DNA of 64,000 bases from positions 3,691,105-3,755,104 of the forward strand of contig NZ_ABIZ01000001.1 of NCBI RefSeq assembly GCF_000172155.1, read 5' to 3'. Under the pieces are notes generated by a model. The model saw nothing but the letters and a program-made list of their open reading frames with translations, had not been told where the DNA came from and did not search any database. Positions 36,701-45,274 of the stretch are shown piece by piece (the first letter of the stretch is position 1; each line of letters starts with the position of its first letter). Both the position numbers and the translations under genes were made by a program. Origin of the DNA: Verrucomicrobium spinosum DSM 4136 = JCM 18804. Its GTDB lineage: Bacteria > Verrucomicrobiota > Verrucomicrobiia > Verrucomicrobiales > Verrucomicrobiaceae.

Positions 36701-37046
36701 CCCGCTGGGGACCGTCAATGGTCTTGTGGGAGTCCGGCGGCGGCATCACCTCATCCTCATCACTGGAAAAGAGGCGCTCAATCAGCGAGCTCGCCTCTGG
36801 CTTGCCGGGGACGATTGCCCCGTCTTTGAGAGCGTCTGCACGCACATCGAGACGAAGGTCTCCCTTTCGCTGCTTTTCATCTGGGCCGTGGCACTGGTAG
36901 CAACTGCCCGCAAGGATGGGCTGCACCTGAAAATTAAAGCTGATGGGACTGCCGCTTGCGGCTTGAACGCAGCCTCCTGTCAAGATCACGGCGAGCCCGA
37001 ACCACCTCGCCAGGGCGGGTGTGGGTGGAGGCAAAAGATTGGGCAT
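33729..37046 (-). CDS. PSCyt1 cytochrome / DUF1549 / LamG / DUF1553 protein
   Basis: The 1105-residue exported protein has a signal peptide (~1-30), a PSCyt1 haem domain ([11 protein letters not shown] from residue 49, VMPPPDSHK distal segment), DUF1549 (~145-355, ending with the second haem-type motif [11 protein letters not shown]), a LamG/concanavalin-like insert (~440-640, with AIWIRPEE and [10 protein letters not shown]) and DUF1553 (~790-1090, [24 protein letters not shown]). The LamG insert suggests carbohydrate binding. The ATG at 37046 is preferred over a GTG seven codons upstream because it begins the signal peptide. Operon with the DUF1501 gene downstream. Confidence 0.93.
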   Translation of the reverse strand: MPNLLPPPTPALARWFGLAVILTGGCVQAASGSPISFNFQVQPILAGSCYQCHGPDEKQRKGDLRLDVRADALKDGAIVPGKPEASSLIERLFSSDEDEVMPPPDSHKTIDGPQREVLKQWITEGAVYERHWSFTPPKSHAVPQPKAADAKILETFPLTSPVDAFVLNHLRVKGHEPALPASRERWLRRVTFDLTGLPPSLVELDAFLADTSPQAYEAVVDRLLASQRYGERMASDWLDAARYADSYGRHEDAESIVWPYRDWVIQAFNDNLPYDEFIVQQTAGDQLSVRPRTTEVLATAFNRLVPQSNEAGSNEEEFRQEHVADRIKTNSTAILGLTLECARCHDHKYDPLTQREYYQMAAFFNNISELGLFPRQTAGIPAPGLLLMSPSDEERNLQMLQEIKQAETAWDNLQGNSRERYREWVEDHGPPPPAAPVAHYEFESVGDRKRGQRKIFSDTLHPDKNTGVARQSIEPSEGVRGLGLRFEDDNGARFPHVGVFRRSDPFSIAIWIRPEESQNRAVVIHRTRSGLDAASRGYELLLNDLHPEFSLSHYAPGNSIRIRSKVAIPLKAWTHVVASYDGSSRSAGLRLYINGKAVEAEVMSDHLYRDILYRPEWGDYDAVRLQDNIDEEDVALTIGYRPNDKIIKNATFDDFKIFDKTLSPKEAALLALPPQPPKKQEERGFLAGIWYGLTHPFVGRAPDATPSPDAGYEAWLRDQDPQGQAALKKLHELRTAQDNLVNQAREIMVMREMEPRRPTYVLARGQFDQPGDQVFPETPASILPLPAEFPRNRLGLARWYVDRRNPLTARVAVNRIWQVFFGRGIVGTSEDFGIQGELPTHPELLDWLATDFMDHGWNVKRLCRMLVLSSAYRQSSTPLDPQLLQDDPDNRLLARGPRHRLAAEMIRDNALAISGLLVPTMGGPPVRPYLPDNLYEDSGVQIHYKQDHGEALWRRSLYTFWKRTLPPPTMTIFDAPSREFCLTRRDTTSTPMQSLAMLNAPEFVEAARTLAERLVRAHPQDRTARVTEAFRLTSSRSPRPGETAVLLKLLEEEHLHYSQTPQDVEALRTKNGEHPADASLPSVEVAATTMVVRVLLGSEEALLKE

Positions 37047-37203
37047 GACAGAGGTCCGGCGGCGCACCCGCCATGTTTGTTTGAGGAGTGTGGGGAGGCA
37101 AATGAAGGGGTGCTCATGGACCCCTGGTTTTGCCAGCCATGCGGGGGAAGGATAGGGCAGATGAGGCCTTTCGCAACCTCAGGCCGCTGAACCGGAAAAC
37201 AGA

Positions 37204-37233
37204 GAAGGCACCGTCTGGAGAGACGGTGCCTTC
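37204..37233 (-). terminator. Terminator-like hairpin after the Gfo/Idh/MocA gene
   Basis: GAAGGCACCGTCT (37204-37216) pairs perfectly with 37221-37233 across a 4-nt loop, 13 bp of stem. On the minus strand only a short T-rich stretch (TCTCTGTTTTCC) follows. It sits between the Gfo/Idh/MocA stop and the cytochrome gene, so the two may be separate transcription units. Confidence 0.75.
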
Positions 37234-37269
37234 AAGGAGGTGCAGATGCCGTAATAACTCGCCGGGGAA

Positions 37270-38427
37270 CTAGGCGTTAACCGAGGTCCAAGCTGCGTTG
37301 TTCTGGGAAGAGTTGACCACCGCCTCGATGAACGCCATGCCACGCACGCCGTCTTCGATTTTCGGGTAGTCGAGCACCAAGGAATCCGGCGTGTTGCCTT
37401 CCAGCTCCGCGCGGATATGGGCGGCGAAGTTGCGGTAAATGTTGGCAAAGGCCTCAAGGTAACCTTCCGGGTGGGCGGGCGGTGTGCGGCCAGCGGCCAG
37501 GGCGGCTTTGCCGAGGTAGCCGTTGGCGGTGCGATAGACCTGCATCGGCTGGTCGATCCACTTCACCAGGAGTGTGTTCGGCTCGTTCTGGTGCCATTCC
37601 AGGCCGCCTTTTTCACCATACACGCGGATGTTGAGGTTGTTCTCTTCGCCCACGCTGATCTGGGAGGCGTGCAGCACGCCCTTGGCCCCGTTGTCGAAGC
37701 GGAGCAGCACGTTGCCATCGTCATCGAGGGCGCGGCCCTCCACGAAGCTGGTGATGTCTGCGGCGAGTTCCTTGATCTGCAGTCCGGTGATGTACTCGGC
37801 GAGGTTCTCGGCGTGGGTGCCAATGTCCCCGATACAGCCTGCCGCACCGGAGCGCTTGGGATCGGTGCGCCATTCGGCCTGTTTTTGGCCAGAGGCTTCA
37901 ATGCGCGTGGCCAGCCACCCCTGCGGGTACTCGACCACCACCTTGCGAATCTTGCCAAGCTTCCCGTCGTGAACCATCTCGCGGGCCTGCTTCACCATGG
38001 GGTAGCCCGTGTAGTTGTGGGTCAGGCCGTAGAGGCGGCCGGACTTCTTGACGATGTCTGCCAGAGCCTTGGCCTCTGCCAGAGAGAGGGTGGCGGGCTT
38101 GTCGGAAAGCACGTGGAAGCCAGCTTCCAGCGCCGCCTTCGCCGGGGGGAAGTGCATGTGATTTGGCGTCACGATGGAGATGAAGTCCATGCGTTCGCCC
38201 TCTGGAAGGGCGGCCTCCTTCTGGATCATCTCCTCGAAGCTGCCGTAGCAGCGATCAGCGGGGAGAAAGAAGTCGCTGCCCGAATCTTTGGACTTTTGGG
38301 GGTCGGAGGAGAAAGCGCCGCAGACCAGCTCAATCTGGCCGTCGATGTTGGCTGCGATGCGGTGAACGCCGCCGATGAAGGCGCCGCGACCGCCACCGAC
38401 CATGCCGTAACGAATTTTTCTGCTCAT
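37270..38427 (-). CDS. Gfo/Idh/MocA family oxidoreductase
   Basis: The 385-residue NAD(P)-dependent dehydrogenase has the N-terminal Rossmann motif YGMVGGGRGAFIGGVHR (~7-23), the IVTPNHMHFPPA segment, the catalytic-site HVLSDKPATLSLAEAKAL (Asp-Lys-Pro instead of the common Glu-Lys-Pro), and CIGDIGTHAENLAEY, carrying the conserved Asp and His of the active site. The C-terminal domain has YGEKGGLEWHQNEPN. Start ATG at 38427 gives MSRKIRYGMVGGG. The family oxidises or epimerises sugars, inositols and their derivatives. No signal peptide is seen, so it works in the cytoplasm. Confidence 0.94.
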   Translation of the reverse strand: MSRKIRYGMVGGGRGAFIGGVHRIAANIDGQIELVCGAFSSDPQKSKDSGSDFFLPADRCYGSFEEMIQKEAALPEGERMDFISIVTPNHMHFPPAKAALEAGFHVLSDKPATLSLAEAKALADIVKKSGRLYGLTHNYTGYPMVKQAREMVHDGKLGKIRKVVVEYPQGWLATRIEASGQKQAEWRTDPKRSGAAGCIGDIGTHAENLAEYITGLQIKELAADITSFVEGRALDDDGNVLLRFDNGAKGVLHASQISVGEENNLNIRVYGEKGGLEWHQNEPNTLLVKWIDQPMQVYRTANGYLGKAALAAGRTPPAHPEGYLEAFANIYRNFAAHIRAELEGNTPDSLVLDYPKIEDGVRGMAFIEAVVNSSQNNAAWTSVNA

Positions 38428-38586
38428 GGATGGGTAAATAGTGTGTGAGGTGAGAGAAGGAACAGGGAAGAGGGGCAAGGGATTAGGGTCAAGCAAAAAG
38501 GCGAGATCTCGCGGGGTTTGGGCGGCTTCTGCCAGAGGGGGCTACTTTTGCCTTTTCCCTGAAAGCTTATCCCTGTATTTGAAGCC

Positions 38587-39357
38587 ATGCTCTCCCTCCG
38601 AGGCCTGACCAAGCGCTATGGCGTTCAAACAGCGGTGGATCATCTGTCGCTCGAAGTTCCGGCGGGTCAGATCGTCGGTCTTCTAGGGCCAAACGGGGCG
38701 GGAAAGACCACGACGCTGCGGATGGTGACCGGTTTGCTCAAGCCGGATGACGGCACGGCGCTGATCGCCGGGCGGGACATCACGCTGGAGCCTGTGGAGG
38801 CAAAGCGGGTGCTGGGGTTCGTGCCCGATTCGGGTGCGGTGTACGAGTCACTCACCGGCATGGAGTATCTCCTGATGGTGGCTTCTCTTTACGGGATCGA
38901 GGAAAGCGCCGCTGTGGAGCGGGTGGCACGATTTATCGAGTTCTTTGAGCTCGGGATGGATACGTTGGAGAATAAACTGCTGGGTGCCTACTCCAAGGGC
39001 ATGCGCAGGAAGGTGGTGATCACCGCTGCACTGTTGCATCAACCCAAGGTGGTGTTCCTGGATGAACCGCTGGACGGGCTGGATGCCAATGCCGCAGTGG
39101 GATTCAAGGCGCTGCTGGAGACCCTGGCCCGCGAGGGCAAAACGATTGTGTACAGCTCGCACATCCTGGATGTGGTGCAGCGCGTGTGCCACCGGGTGGC
39201 CATCATTCACCAAGGGAGGTTGCTGGTGGATGGCTCGCCGGAGAACCTGATCCGGGAGCATGCCGCGGCCAGCCTGGAGCAGCTCTTCACTCGCCTGACG
39301 GGCGCGCACGATCACGAACAGCGTGCTGAATCGTTTGCCCGGTCCCTGCGTTCATGA
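38587..39357 (+). CDS. ABC transporter ATP-binding protein
   Basis: The 256-residue ATPase has Walker A GPNGAGKTT (~35-43), a Q-loop region, a signature-motif equivalent YSKGMRRK in place of LSGGQ (~140), Walker B KVVFLDEPLDGLD (~155-167) and the H-loop in YSSHILD (~195). A YSKGMRR-type signature is common in export ABC systems of the multidrug/antibiotic-exporter class. The stop overlaps the permease start (ATGA at 39354-39357), so the two form one exporter. It is divergent from the Gfo/Idh/MocA gene. Confidence 0.95.
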   Translation: MLSLRGLTKRYGVQTAVDHLSLEVPAGQIVGLLGPNGAGKTTTLRMVTGLLKPDDGTALIAGRDITLEPVEAKRVLGFVPDSGAVYESLTGMEYLLMVASLYGIEESAAVERVARFIEFFELGMDTLENKLLGAYSKGMRRKVVITAALLHQPKVVFLDEPLDGLDANAAVGFKALLETLAREGKTIVYSSHILDVVQRVCHRVAIIHQGRLLVDGSPENLIREHAAASLEQLFTRLTGAHDHEQRAESFARSLRS

Positions 39358-40982
39358 AAACCTCTGCGAGCCAGAGCAACGGAAAGGTCTTGCGACGCCT
39401 CTTTTGGACCCTGTTCTTCCGGGGGCGTGCCACCTCCCGGAAGCGGGGCGAGGAAGGCACCGTGAACCGGCATAGCATGCTGGGAACGCTGGGGTTCTAT
39501 CTGCTGGTGGGATTCGCCCCCTGTCTGGCCATCAGGGAGGTGGATGTCCTGACATTTTCCGTGATGCTGCATGGGGCCACCCTCTTCCTCGTGGTGATGC
39601 ATCTGGTGGCCACTGCAGGGAGCGTGCTGTTCAACCGGGAGGAGTCAGAGATTCTTTTGCACCGCCCCGTGACGGCGGAGGAACTGCTCCATGCCAAAAC
39701 CAGTGTGCTGTGTGGGGTGACGGCCATCATGGCGCTGGCCTTGAATCTCCCCGGCATGGTGGCCGGATTGTGGCTGCGGGATGCCCATTGGTGGTTTCCT
39801 CTGGCCCATCTAGTCTCGCTGGGCGGGATGATCGGTTTTTGCGCCGGGGCTCTGGTGGTGGTGTATCAGGTGTGTTTGCGGTGGTTTGGCAGGGACCGGC
39901 TGGACAACATCATGACCACGTTTCAGACGCTCCTCACTGTGGTCTTGGTGATGGGGAGCCAGTCTTTCCGCCTCCTGGGGGAGGTGAATCTGGAAGAAAT
40001 GCGTCGCGCATGGTGGTTGCTGTTCCTGCCGCCCACGTGGTTTGGGGCGATGGATGCCGTGCTCGCGGCACATCAGTCCGAGCTGTGGATGATGATGGCT
40101 GCTGGAGTGGGCGTGCTGGCGACGCTGCTGGTGGGGTGGCTCGGCATGCACCGGCTCGCTGCGAGCTATGGGGAGGGACTGGCTCTGCTCAATGAGCAGG
40201 GGGCACCTGAAATGAAGTCAACAGGCAAGGCGTGGTGGATCCGTCGGATGGTCGGCACACTTCCACTCCGGCGCTGGCTGGCCCACCCAGTGGAGCGTAG
40301 CAGCTTCATCCTCACGGCAGCTTATATGTTTCGTGATCGGGAGACGAAGCTGCGTTTATACCCTGGCATCGCCCAGGTTTTGGCGTTGCCCCTGGTGTTT
40401 CTGCTTGCTGGGCGGGCAGGTCGCGGGGGCGGGGTGGACGTGGCCCTGGCGGGAATCTACATGGGTTGGTTGCCGCTGATGGCCATGCAGATGCTGGCGT
40501 ATAGCGAAAACTGGCGGGCAGCGGAGCTGTTCCAGTCTTCGCCGGAAGGGCGCTGGCAACCCTTGTTTCATGGAGCGAGGAAAGCGGTCCTGGTCCTGCT
40601 GGCCATGCCATTGATTGCTCTGCTCTTGATGGTCGTGCTCGCCACCCATGGAATCAGCAAGTGGCTGTTTCTTCTATTGCCCAACATGGTGATGCTGCCC
40701 GTGTGGTCCCTTGTTCCGGGTTTGGTGAATGAGTGGCGTCCGTTTGCGACCCCGTATGATGCCCGGGATCAAGCCCGATGGGGGTGCCTGACGATGATGG
40801 TGGTGATGGGAGTTTCCTCTGCTGTGGCCATGGCCGGGTGGGGGACGATGAAGGTGGGGGTGTTTCCCCTGGCACTGGTGGGGCAGGTGGTCGTGGTTGG
40901 GTTGATCTATCTGGTTCTCGTCCGCAAAATTGATGGCTTGAGCAAAAAAAGGAGCAACCAACATGAGCCTGACATCCGTTGA
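39354..40982 (+). CDS. ABC exporter permease protein
   Basis: The 542-residue protein contains roughly ten or more hydrophobic spans, for example MLGTLGFYLLVGFAPCLAI, MLHGATLFLVVMHLVATAG, LVVMGSQSFRLLG, MMMAAGVGVLATLLVGWLG and FLLLPNMVMLPVWSLVPG. An FNREESEILLHRPVTAEELLHAKT loop after the second or third span resembles the coupling region of putative ABC exporters. The substrate is unknown. It is translated with the ATPase. The chemosensory operon begins 46 bp further on with no visible terminator, so read-through transcription is possible. Confidence 0.9.
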   Translation: MKTSASQSNGKVLRRLFWTLFFRGRATSRKRGEEGTVNRHSMLGTLGFYLLVGFAPCLAIREVDVLTFSVMLHGATLFLVVMHLVATAGSVLFNREESEILLHRPVTAEELLHAKTSVLCGVTAIMALALNLPGMVAGLWLRDAHWWFPLAHLVSLGGMIGFCAGALVVVYQVCLRWFGRDRLDNIMTTFQTLLTVVLVMGSQSFRLLGEVNLEEMRRAWWLLFLPPTWFGAMDAVLAAHQSELWMMMAAGVGVLATLLVGWLGMHRLAASYGEGLALLNEQGAPEMKSTGKAWWIRRMVGTLPLRRWLAHPVERSSFILTAAYMFRDRETKLRLYPGIAQVLALPLVFLLAGRAGRGGGVDVALAGIYMGWLPLMAMQMLAYSENWRAAELFQSSPEGRWQPLFHGARKAVLVLLAMPLIALLLMVVLATHGISKWLFLLLPNMVMLPVWSLVPGLVNEWRPFATPYDARDQARWGCLTMMVVMGVSSAVAMAGWGTMKVGVFPLALVGQVVVVGLIYLVLVRKIDGLSKKRSNQHEPDIR

Positions 40983-41028
40983 AGGGCGTGTTGATGAGCG
41001 TCACCCCGTCTATTTTTGATTTGCGCAC

Positions 41029-41544
41029 ATGCCCTCCGCTTTGACATTTTCCCTCTGTGGCGTCTTGCTGGGGATCGATGTTCGTCACGTGCGGGAGGTG
41101 CTGCCCTGCGTGCGCCTGGTGCATCCTCCAGAGACGCCACCTGCGCTTCGCGGGTTCCTCAATCTGCGTGGTGAAATGGTGCCCGTCCTTCGACTCGAGA
41201 GTGTGCTGCAACTCGCATTGCGGAACGCGGACTGGGATCCAGAGGAGCAGCTACAGTCACGCATCGTCGTGGGCCGCCTGGGTGAATTGAGCGTGGCCTG
41301 GCTGGCAGACGAAGGGGTGGAACTCTTGCGCTACGAGGCCGCTCAGACCGTGCGGCTTCCGGCGGATCATGTGCTTAACAACTGTGCAGACCGGGTCGTG
41401 GCCCGCCCGGCTCCGGCGATGTCGATCGTGCTGCTCAGCCCGTCCAAGGTGCTGCTGGAAGGTGAAAATCTCCGTCTGCGGCAGTTGACGACTCGTGAAA
41501 AGCTTCGTCAGAACGCTTTTGAATTGGCAGAGCAGGAGGCATGA
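41029..41544 (+). CDS. cheW: CheW-like adaptor 1 of the Wsp-type chemosensory operon
   Basis: The 171-residue protein is a single CheW domain: FSLCGVLLGIDVRHVREVLP, ALRGFLNLRGEMVPVLRLESVL and VGRLGELSVAWLADEGVELL. CheW proteins couple a chemoreceptor to the CheA kinase at the inner membrane. It is the first gene of a seven-gene operon, and its stop overlaps the cheR start by 4 bp. In Pseudomonas Wsp operons two CheW paralogues (WspB, WspD) flank the CheR gene in the same way. Confidence 0.92.
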   Translation: MPSALTFSLCGVLLGIDVRHVREVLPCVRLVHPPETPPALRGFLNLRGEMVPVLRLESVLQLALRNADWDPEEQLQSRIVVGRLGELSVAWLADEGVELLRYEAAQTVRLPADHVLNNCADRVVARPAPAMSIVLLSPSKVLLEGENLRLRQLTTREKLRQNAFELAEQEA

Positions 41545-43007
41545 GCGCGGCGGAACCCATGGCGGATCCCGGGGTGTCTGGCCTGCTCAGCGATCCGGAG
41601 TTTCAAAAATTGAAGGAGTGGATCATCTCCACCACCGGCTTGTCATACTATGCCGACAAGGATCGCGACCTCGCGACTGCCGTCGGACGCTGCCAGGAAC
41701 TGGGTGGCAGGCCAGCTCGGGAGGTTCTTGAGGTTTTGAACCGCCGGGGAGGTCCGGCATTGGACCGTTTGGTAGAAGAGTTGACCATTGGAGAGACCTT
41801 CTTCTTCCGGCACCTGGAGATGTTCCATGCCTTGCGAGATCACGTGCTGCCAGACCTCATCCAGAGGCGCGCTGCCCTCAGATCCATCCGCATCTGGAGT
41901 GCGGGCTGCTCTGTAGGCGCGGAACCCTACTCCCTGTCCATCCTGCTGCATGATTTGCTGGGGGATGCCGCGCGGAACTGGTCATTCAAGATTGTGGCGA
42001 CGGACATCAATCGGCGATTCCTCGCTCTTGCCCGTGCCGGTGTCTATGACACGTGGGCGCTTAGAGGCATGGACCCAGCATTGCTCCAACGCACCTTCCA
42101 CCGGGTGGGGGCCCGCTGGCGGATCAATGACCTGTATCGTGAGGCAGTGACCTTTCGGCATCACAATCTGGTTCAAGACAAATTTCCGTCCATCGAGCAT
42201 GAGCTGAGCGGCCTGGACCTGATCATTTGCCGGAACGTCATCATCTATTTTGACACGGCGACCAACCGGCGGCTTGCGGACCAGTTTTACCGCAGTCTGG
42301 TGCCGGGTGGCTGGCTGGCGGTGGGGCATGCGGAGCCTCATACGGAGATCTTCCGCGCCTTCCAGACCATCAATGCGCCCGGGGCGGTGCTGTACCAGCG
42401 GGCCGCAGATGGGAAAGGGGGCGGGATTTTTTCTCCGAATGCGGTGCCCGGCACAGCCCGCACTTCCGCCAAACTATCTCCTCCTGCGGATGCGCAGGTG
42501 CAGGCAATGCCAAAGAAGGCGGAAGTTCCGAATTGGCTTCCCGCTGCTGCCCAGTCCAGACCAGCCGCTCCAGAGCCCGTCCTGCAACCGAAGCCAGTGT
42601 TGGAAGGACTGCCGGAGATTCAGGAAATATCCAAGGCGGCGGACTCTGGTGACCTGGTAGCCGCCAGAAAACTTGCAGAGGGCCTCGCGGCTGCGCAGCC
42701 CCTTCATGAGGGGGCGCACTTCCAGTTGGGACTGGTGTTGTTTCAACTGGGAGAATGGGTAAAGGCGCGGCAAGCTCTGAAACGGAGTCTGTACCTGCGC
42801 CGCGATCTGGCTGTCGCCCACTACTATCTGGGACTGGTTCAGCTTGGTTTGGGAGAGTTCGCAGGCCGGAGTTTCCAGAATGCGCGCCGGTTGATCTCCC
42901 GCCAGGATGGGGTGACGGTGCTCCCCTGGGGAGATGGATTGACCGCTGGAGAATTGCGTGCCCTGTTGCAACCTTACCATGGAGGCACCTCGACACATGA
43001 AGCCTGA
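41541..43007 (+). CDS. cheR: CheR methyltransferase with TPR domain
   Basis: CheR methylates glutamates on the chemoreceptor using S-adenosylmethionine. The 488-residue protein has the helical N-terminal domain with GETFFFRHLEMF (~79-90), the SAM site IRIWSAGCSVGAEPYSLSILL (~115-135), ATDINRRFLALAR and the LIICRNVIIYFD segment. After a Pro/Ala-rich linker (~295-350), a tetratricopeptide region (~360-455, FQLGLVLFQLGEWVKARQALKRSL) follows, as in WspC. The C-terminal 11 bp overlap the next cheW gene. Confidence 0.95.
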   Translation: MSAAEPMADPGVSGLLSDPEFQKLKEWIISTTGLSYYADKDRDLATAVGRCQELGGRPAREVLEVLNRRGGPALDRLVEELTIGETFFFRHLEMFHALRDHVLPDLIQRRAALRSIRIWSAGCSVGAEPYSLSILLHDLLGDAARNWSFKIVATDINRRFLALARAGVYDTWALRGMDPALLQRTFHRVGARWRINDLYREAVTFRHHNLVQDKFPSIEHELSGLDLIICRNVIIYFDTATNRRLADQFYRSLVPGGWLAVGHAEPHTEIFRAFQTINAPGAVLYQRAADGKGGGIFSPNAVPGTARTSAKLSPPADAQVQAMPKKAEVPNWLPAAAQSRPAAPEPVLQPKPVLEGLPEIQEISKAADSGDLVAARKLAEGLAAAQPLHEGAHFQLGLVLFQLGEWVKARQALKRSLYLRRDLAVAHYYLGLVQLGLGEFAGRSFQNARRLISRQDGVTVLPWGDGLTAGELRALLQPYHGGTSTHEA

Positions 43008-43572
43008 GACAGAACGAATCAACTGGGAGCTGGTAAGGCAGCGCATGAAAGAGGCAGAGGCCACCCTGCAGCGGGCGTTTGAGCCAGGGACGGAGGAGCG
43101 GGAGGCCGTTTTGCTGCGCCGTGCTGCCGCCCTGGCGGAAAAAAAGGAAACGGGGAGGTCAAACCAGGAGGGCACCCAGCAAGTGCTTCTCTTGCGCGTG
43201 GGGGATTCAGTGATTGGCCTGGACGCGTCCCAAGTCTCCCAGATCATCAGTTTCCAACATTGGGCTGCTGTGCCGGACGCTCATGACGCGCTGTTAGGTG
43301 TCGTAAACGTGCGGAGTGAACTGGTCAGTCTCTGCAACCCATATCCGTATCTCAAGACGAGTGGGGGTGATGTCTCCGGGTTTGCCCGCGGAGCGGTGCT
43401 CCGCCATCCTTCACTGCGCCTGGCTCTGGGCTGTCACGAAGTGCTCGGGTTTGTCCATCTGGCACCGGAAGAAGTAAAAGAAAACAATGTATTCGAGGCC
43501 GCAGGAAGGCTGGGGGTCCTCTTGGACGCGAATGTTGTTCTTGAACCCTTTTACAGTCTTGTTCCCGCCTAA
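42997..43572 (+). CDS. cheW: CheW-like adaptor 2 of the Wsp-type chemosensory operon
   Basis: The 191-residue protein has a charged helical extension (~1-55) before its CheW domain: LLLRVGDSVIGLDASQVSQIISF, VPDAHDALLGVVNVRSELVSL and LALGCHEVLGFVHL. The extended N-terminus resembles WspD more than WspB. The ATG at 42997 (MKPETERIN) overlaps the cheR stop by 11 bp. Confidence 0.9.
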   Translation: MKPETERINWELVRQRMKEAEATLQRAFEPGTEEREAVLLRRAAALAEKKETGRSNQEGTQQVLLLRVGDSVIGLDASQVSQIISFQHWAAVPDAHDALLGVVNVRSELVSLCNPYPYLKTSGGDVSGFARGAVLRHPSLRLALGCHEVLGFVHLAPEEVKENNVFEAAGRLGVLLDANVVLEPFYSLVPA

Positions 43573-43605
43573 GACGTTTTAAGTTTACCATCTATACCCT
43601 TGTCC

Positions 43606-45228
43606 ATGAATTCCTCTCCCAACGTCTGGCGTGATCTCAAGGTCGGCACCAAACTCACTCTCATTCCGCTGTTTTTCCTCGGAGCCCTGGCAACGATCCT
43701 CTATTTCACTGTCAGTACGCTGGACAGTCAGCAGGACAAATTTCTCGTACTTGAGCTGGTAGGGCGTCAGCGGACCTTGCAACAGCAGCATTTTTCCACG
43801 GCCCTGTTGCTAATGGAGAAGCGTACGACCCGGGAGAAGCTGGACTATGTGCGGAAGGTTTGGGTGGGCACACAGGAAGGGTTGCTCAATGGTGGGGAGG
43901 TGATTGAGCGCCTGAACCGGCCGGAGATGGTGGAGGTGCCCCCCGCCCCAGAGGGCGCTGTACGTGACAATCTGCTGAAGCAGGCCCAGCTCATCACGGT
44001 CTCCATCGATGACACGGACCGTCTCGTGGCCATGGAAAAGACCGCGCCTGACTTCGCTCCGCTGCTGACCAGTCTGCTGCAACGAGAGGCTGAGATTCAG
44101 GACCTCGGCATCGTCATTAACAAAGGGTACACGCAACTGTTGCAGGAACAGTCGCGGGAGCTGGTCTCCAAGGAGGTGCTCATCACGGTGATCGTAGGCG
44201 CACTGGGTTTCCTGATAAGCTGGCTGGTGGCGAGGAGCATTACCGGGCCACTACAGCGGTTGGTGAATCTGGCAGACAACGTTTCCCGTGGCAATTTACG
44301 CACGGAGAAAGCGGCGATCGCAAGCCGCAATGAACTGGGCCAGTTGGGAGACGCCTTCGACAACATGGTGATCAACCTTAAAGATCTGAGTGGCCAGATC
44401 CTGGGAGTCACGGGGAACATCAACTCCGCTGCGGCGGAAATCCTGGCCTCCACTCAACAGCAGGCTTCCAGTACCAAGGAGCAGGCGGCGACGGTGCAAG
44501 AAGTCTCGGCCACAATGCAGGAAATCACGCAGTCCGGTGCAGAGATTGCGGACAAGGCCAAGCAGGTGGCCGCCAGTGCGGAGGCCACCTCTGCCGCCAG
44601 CCAGTCTGGCGTGGGGGCGGTGCAGGCAACCACAAAGCTCATGGAGGGCATCCGTCAGCAAGTGGAGGACGTGGCGGTGAAAATCGTGGGGCTTAGCGAG
44701 CGGACTCAGGCGATTGGTGACATCATCAGCACCGTCAACGAGATCTCTGACCAGTCCAACCTTCTGGCGCTCAACGCCAGCATCGAGGCGGCCAGCGCCG
44801 GGGAGCATGGCACCCGGTTTGCCGTGGTGGCAGGCGAAATGCGCAACCTCGCCCAGCGAGCCAAGGAAAGCACGGTGCAGGTGGGGGGGATTCTTGGAGA
44901 AATCCAACGGGGCATCAACAGCACGGTGATGCTCACGGAGGAGGCGGTGAAGCGCTCTGATTCCGGAAGGCAGCAGGCCCAGGTGACAGAGCAGACCATT
45001 CATCAAATGACGCAGACGACAGTGGAAAGTGTGCACGCGTTCCAGCAAATCATAGGGGCCACCAGTCAGCAGCAGATAGGCTTTGACCAGGTGACGCAGG
45101 GGATGCGCGATATCAGGCAGGCGGCTGAGCAGACCGCCATTGGGACCGCCCAGCTTGAGAAGGCGCTGGGCAATCTCAACGAACTCAGCATCCAGCTCCG
45201 CATGGCGGTTGGCAAGTATCAGCTATAA
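43606..45228 (+). CDS. Methyl-accepting chemoreceptor with PilJ-like sensor domain
   Basis: The 540-residue receptor has TM1 (~18-36, LIPLFFLGALATILYF), a periplasmic domain of ~160 residues whose start ELVGRQRTLQQQH matches the GRQR motif of the type IV pili chemoreceptor (PilJ) N-terminal domain, TM2 (~188-207, VLITVIVGALGFLISWLVA), a HAMP domain (SITGPLQRLVNLADNVSRGNLR) and the cytoplasmic signalling region. The hairpin tip reads ISDQSNLLALNASIEAASAGEHGTRFAVVAGEMRNLA. Start ATG at 43606; a TTG two codons upstream is possible. It is the receptor input (WspA position) of the operon, although placed fourth. Confidence 0.94.
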   Translation: MNSSPNVWRDLKVGTKLTLIPLFFLGALATILYFTVSTLDSQQDKFLVLELVGRQRTLQQQHFSTALLLMEKRTTREKLDYVRKVWVGTQEGLLNGGEVIERLNRPEMVEVPPAPEGAVRDNLLKQAQLITVSIDDTDRLVAMEKTAPDFAPLLTSLLQREAEIQDLGIVINKGYTQLLQEQSRELVSKEVLITVIVGALGFLISWLVARSITGPLQRLVNLADNVSRGNLRTEKAAIASRNELGQLGDAFDNMVINLKDLSGQILGVTGNINSAAAEILASTQQQASSTKEQAATVQEVSATMQEITQSGAEIADKAKQVAASAEATSAASQSGVGAVQATTKLMEGIRQQVEDVAVKIVGLSERTQAIGDIISTVNEISDQSNLLALNASIEAASAGEHGTRFAVVAGEMRNLAQRAKESTVQVGGILGEIQRGINSTVMLTEEAVKRSDSGRQQAQVTEQTIHQMTQTTVESVHAFQQIIGATSQQQIGFDQVTQGMRDIRQAAEQTAIGTAQLEKALGNLNELSIQLRMAVGKYQL

Positions 45229-45274
45229 TTGCTGCTCTCCCCCTTCATTCGGTTCCGAATTTTGAAGCTCCTTC

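Noticed and set aside
40962-41018. 18-codon ORF with a good AGGAG site overlapping the end of the ABC permease gene
   Set aside because: Too short to support; it could be a leader for cheW, but nothing in its sequence shows this.
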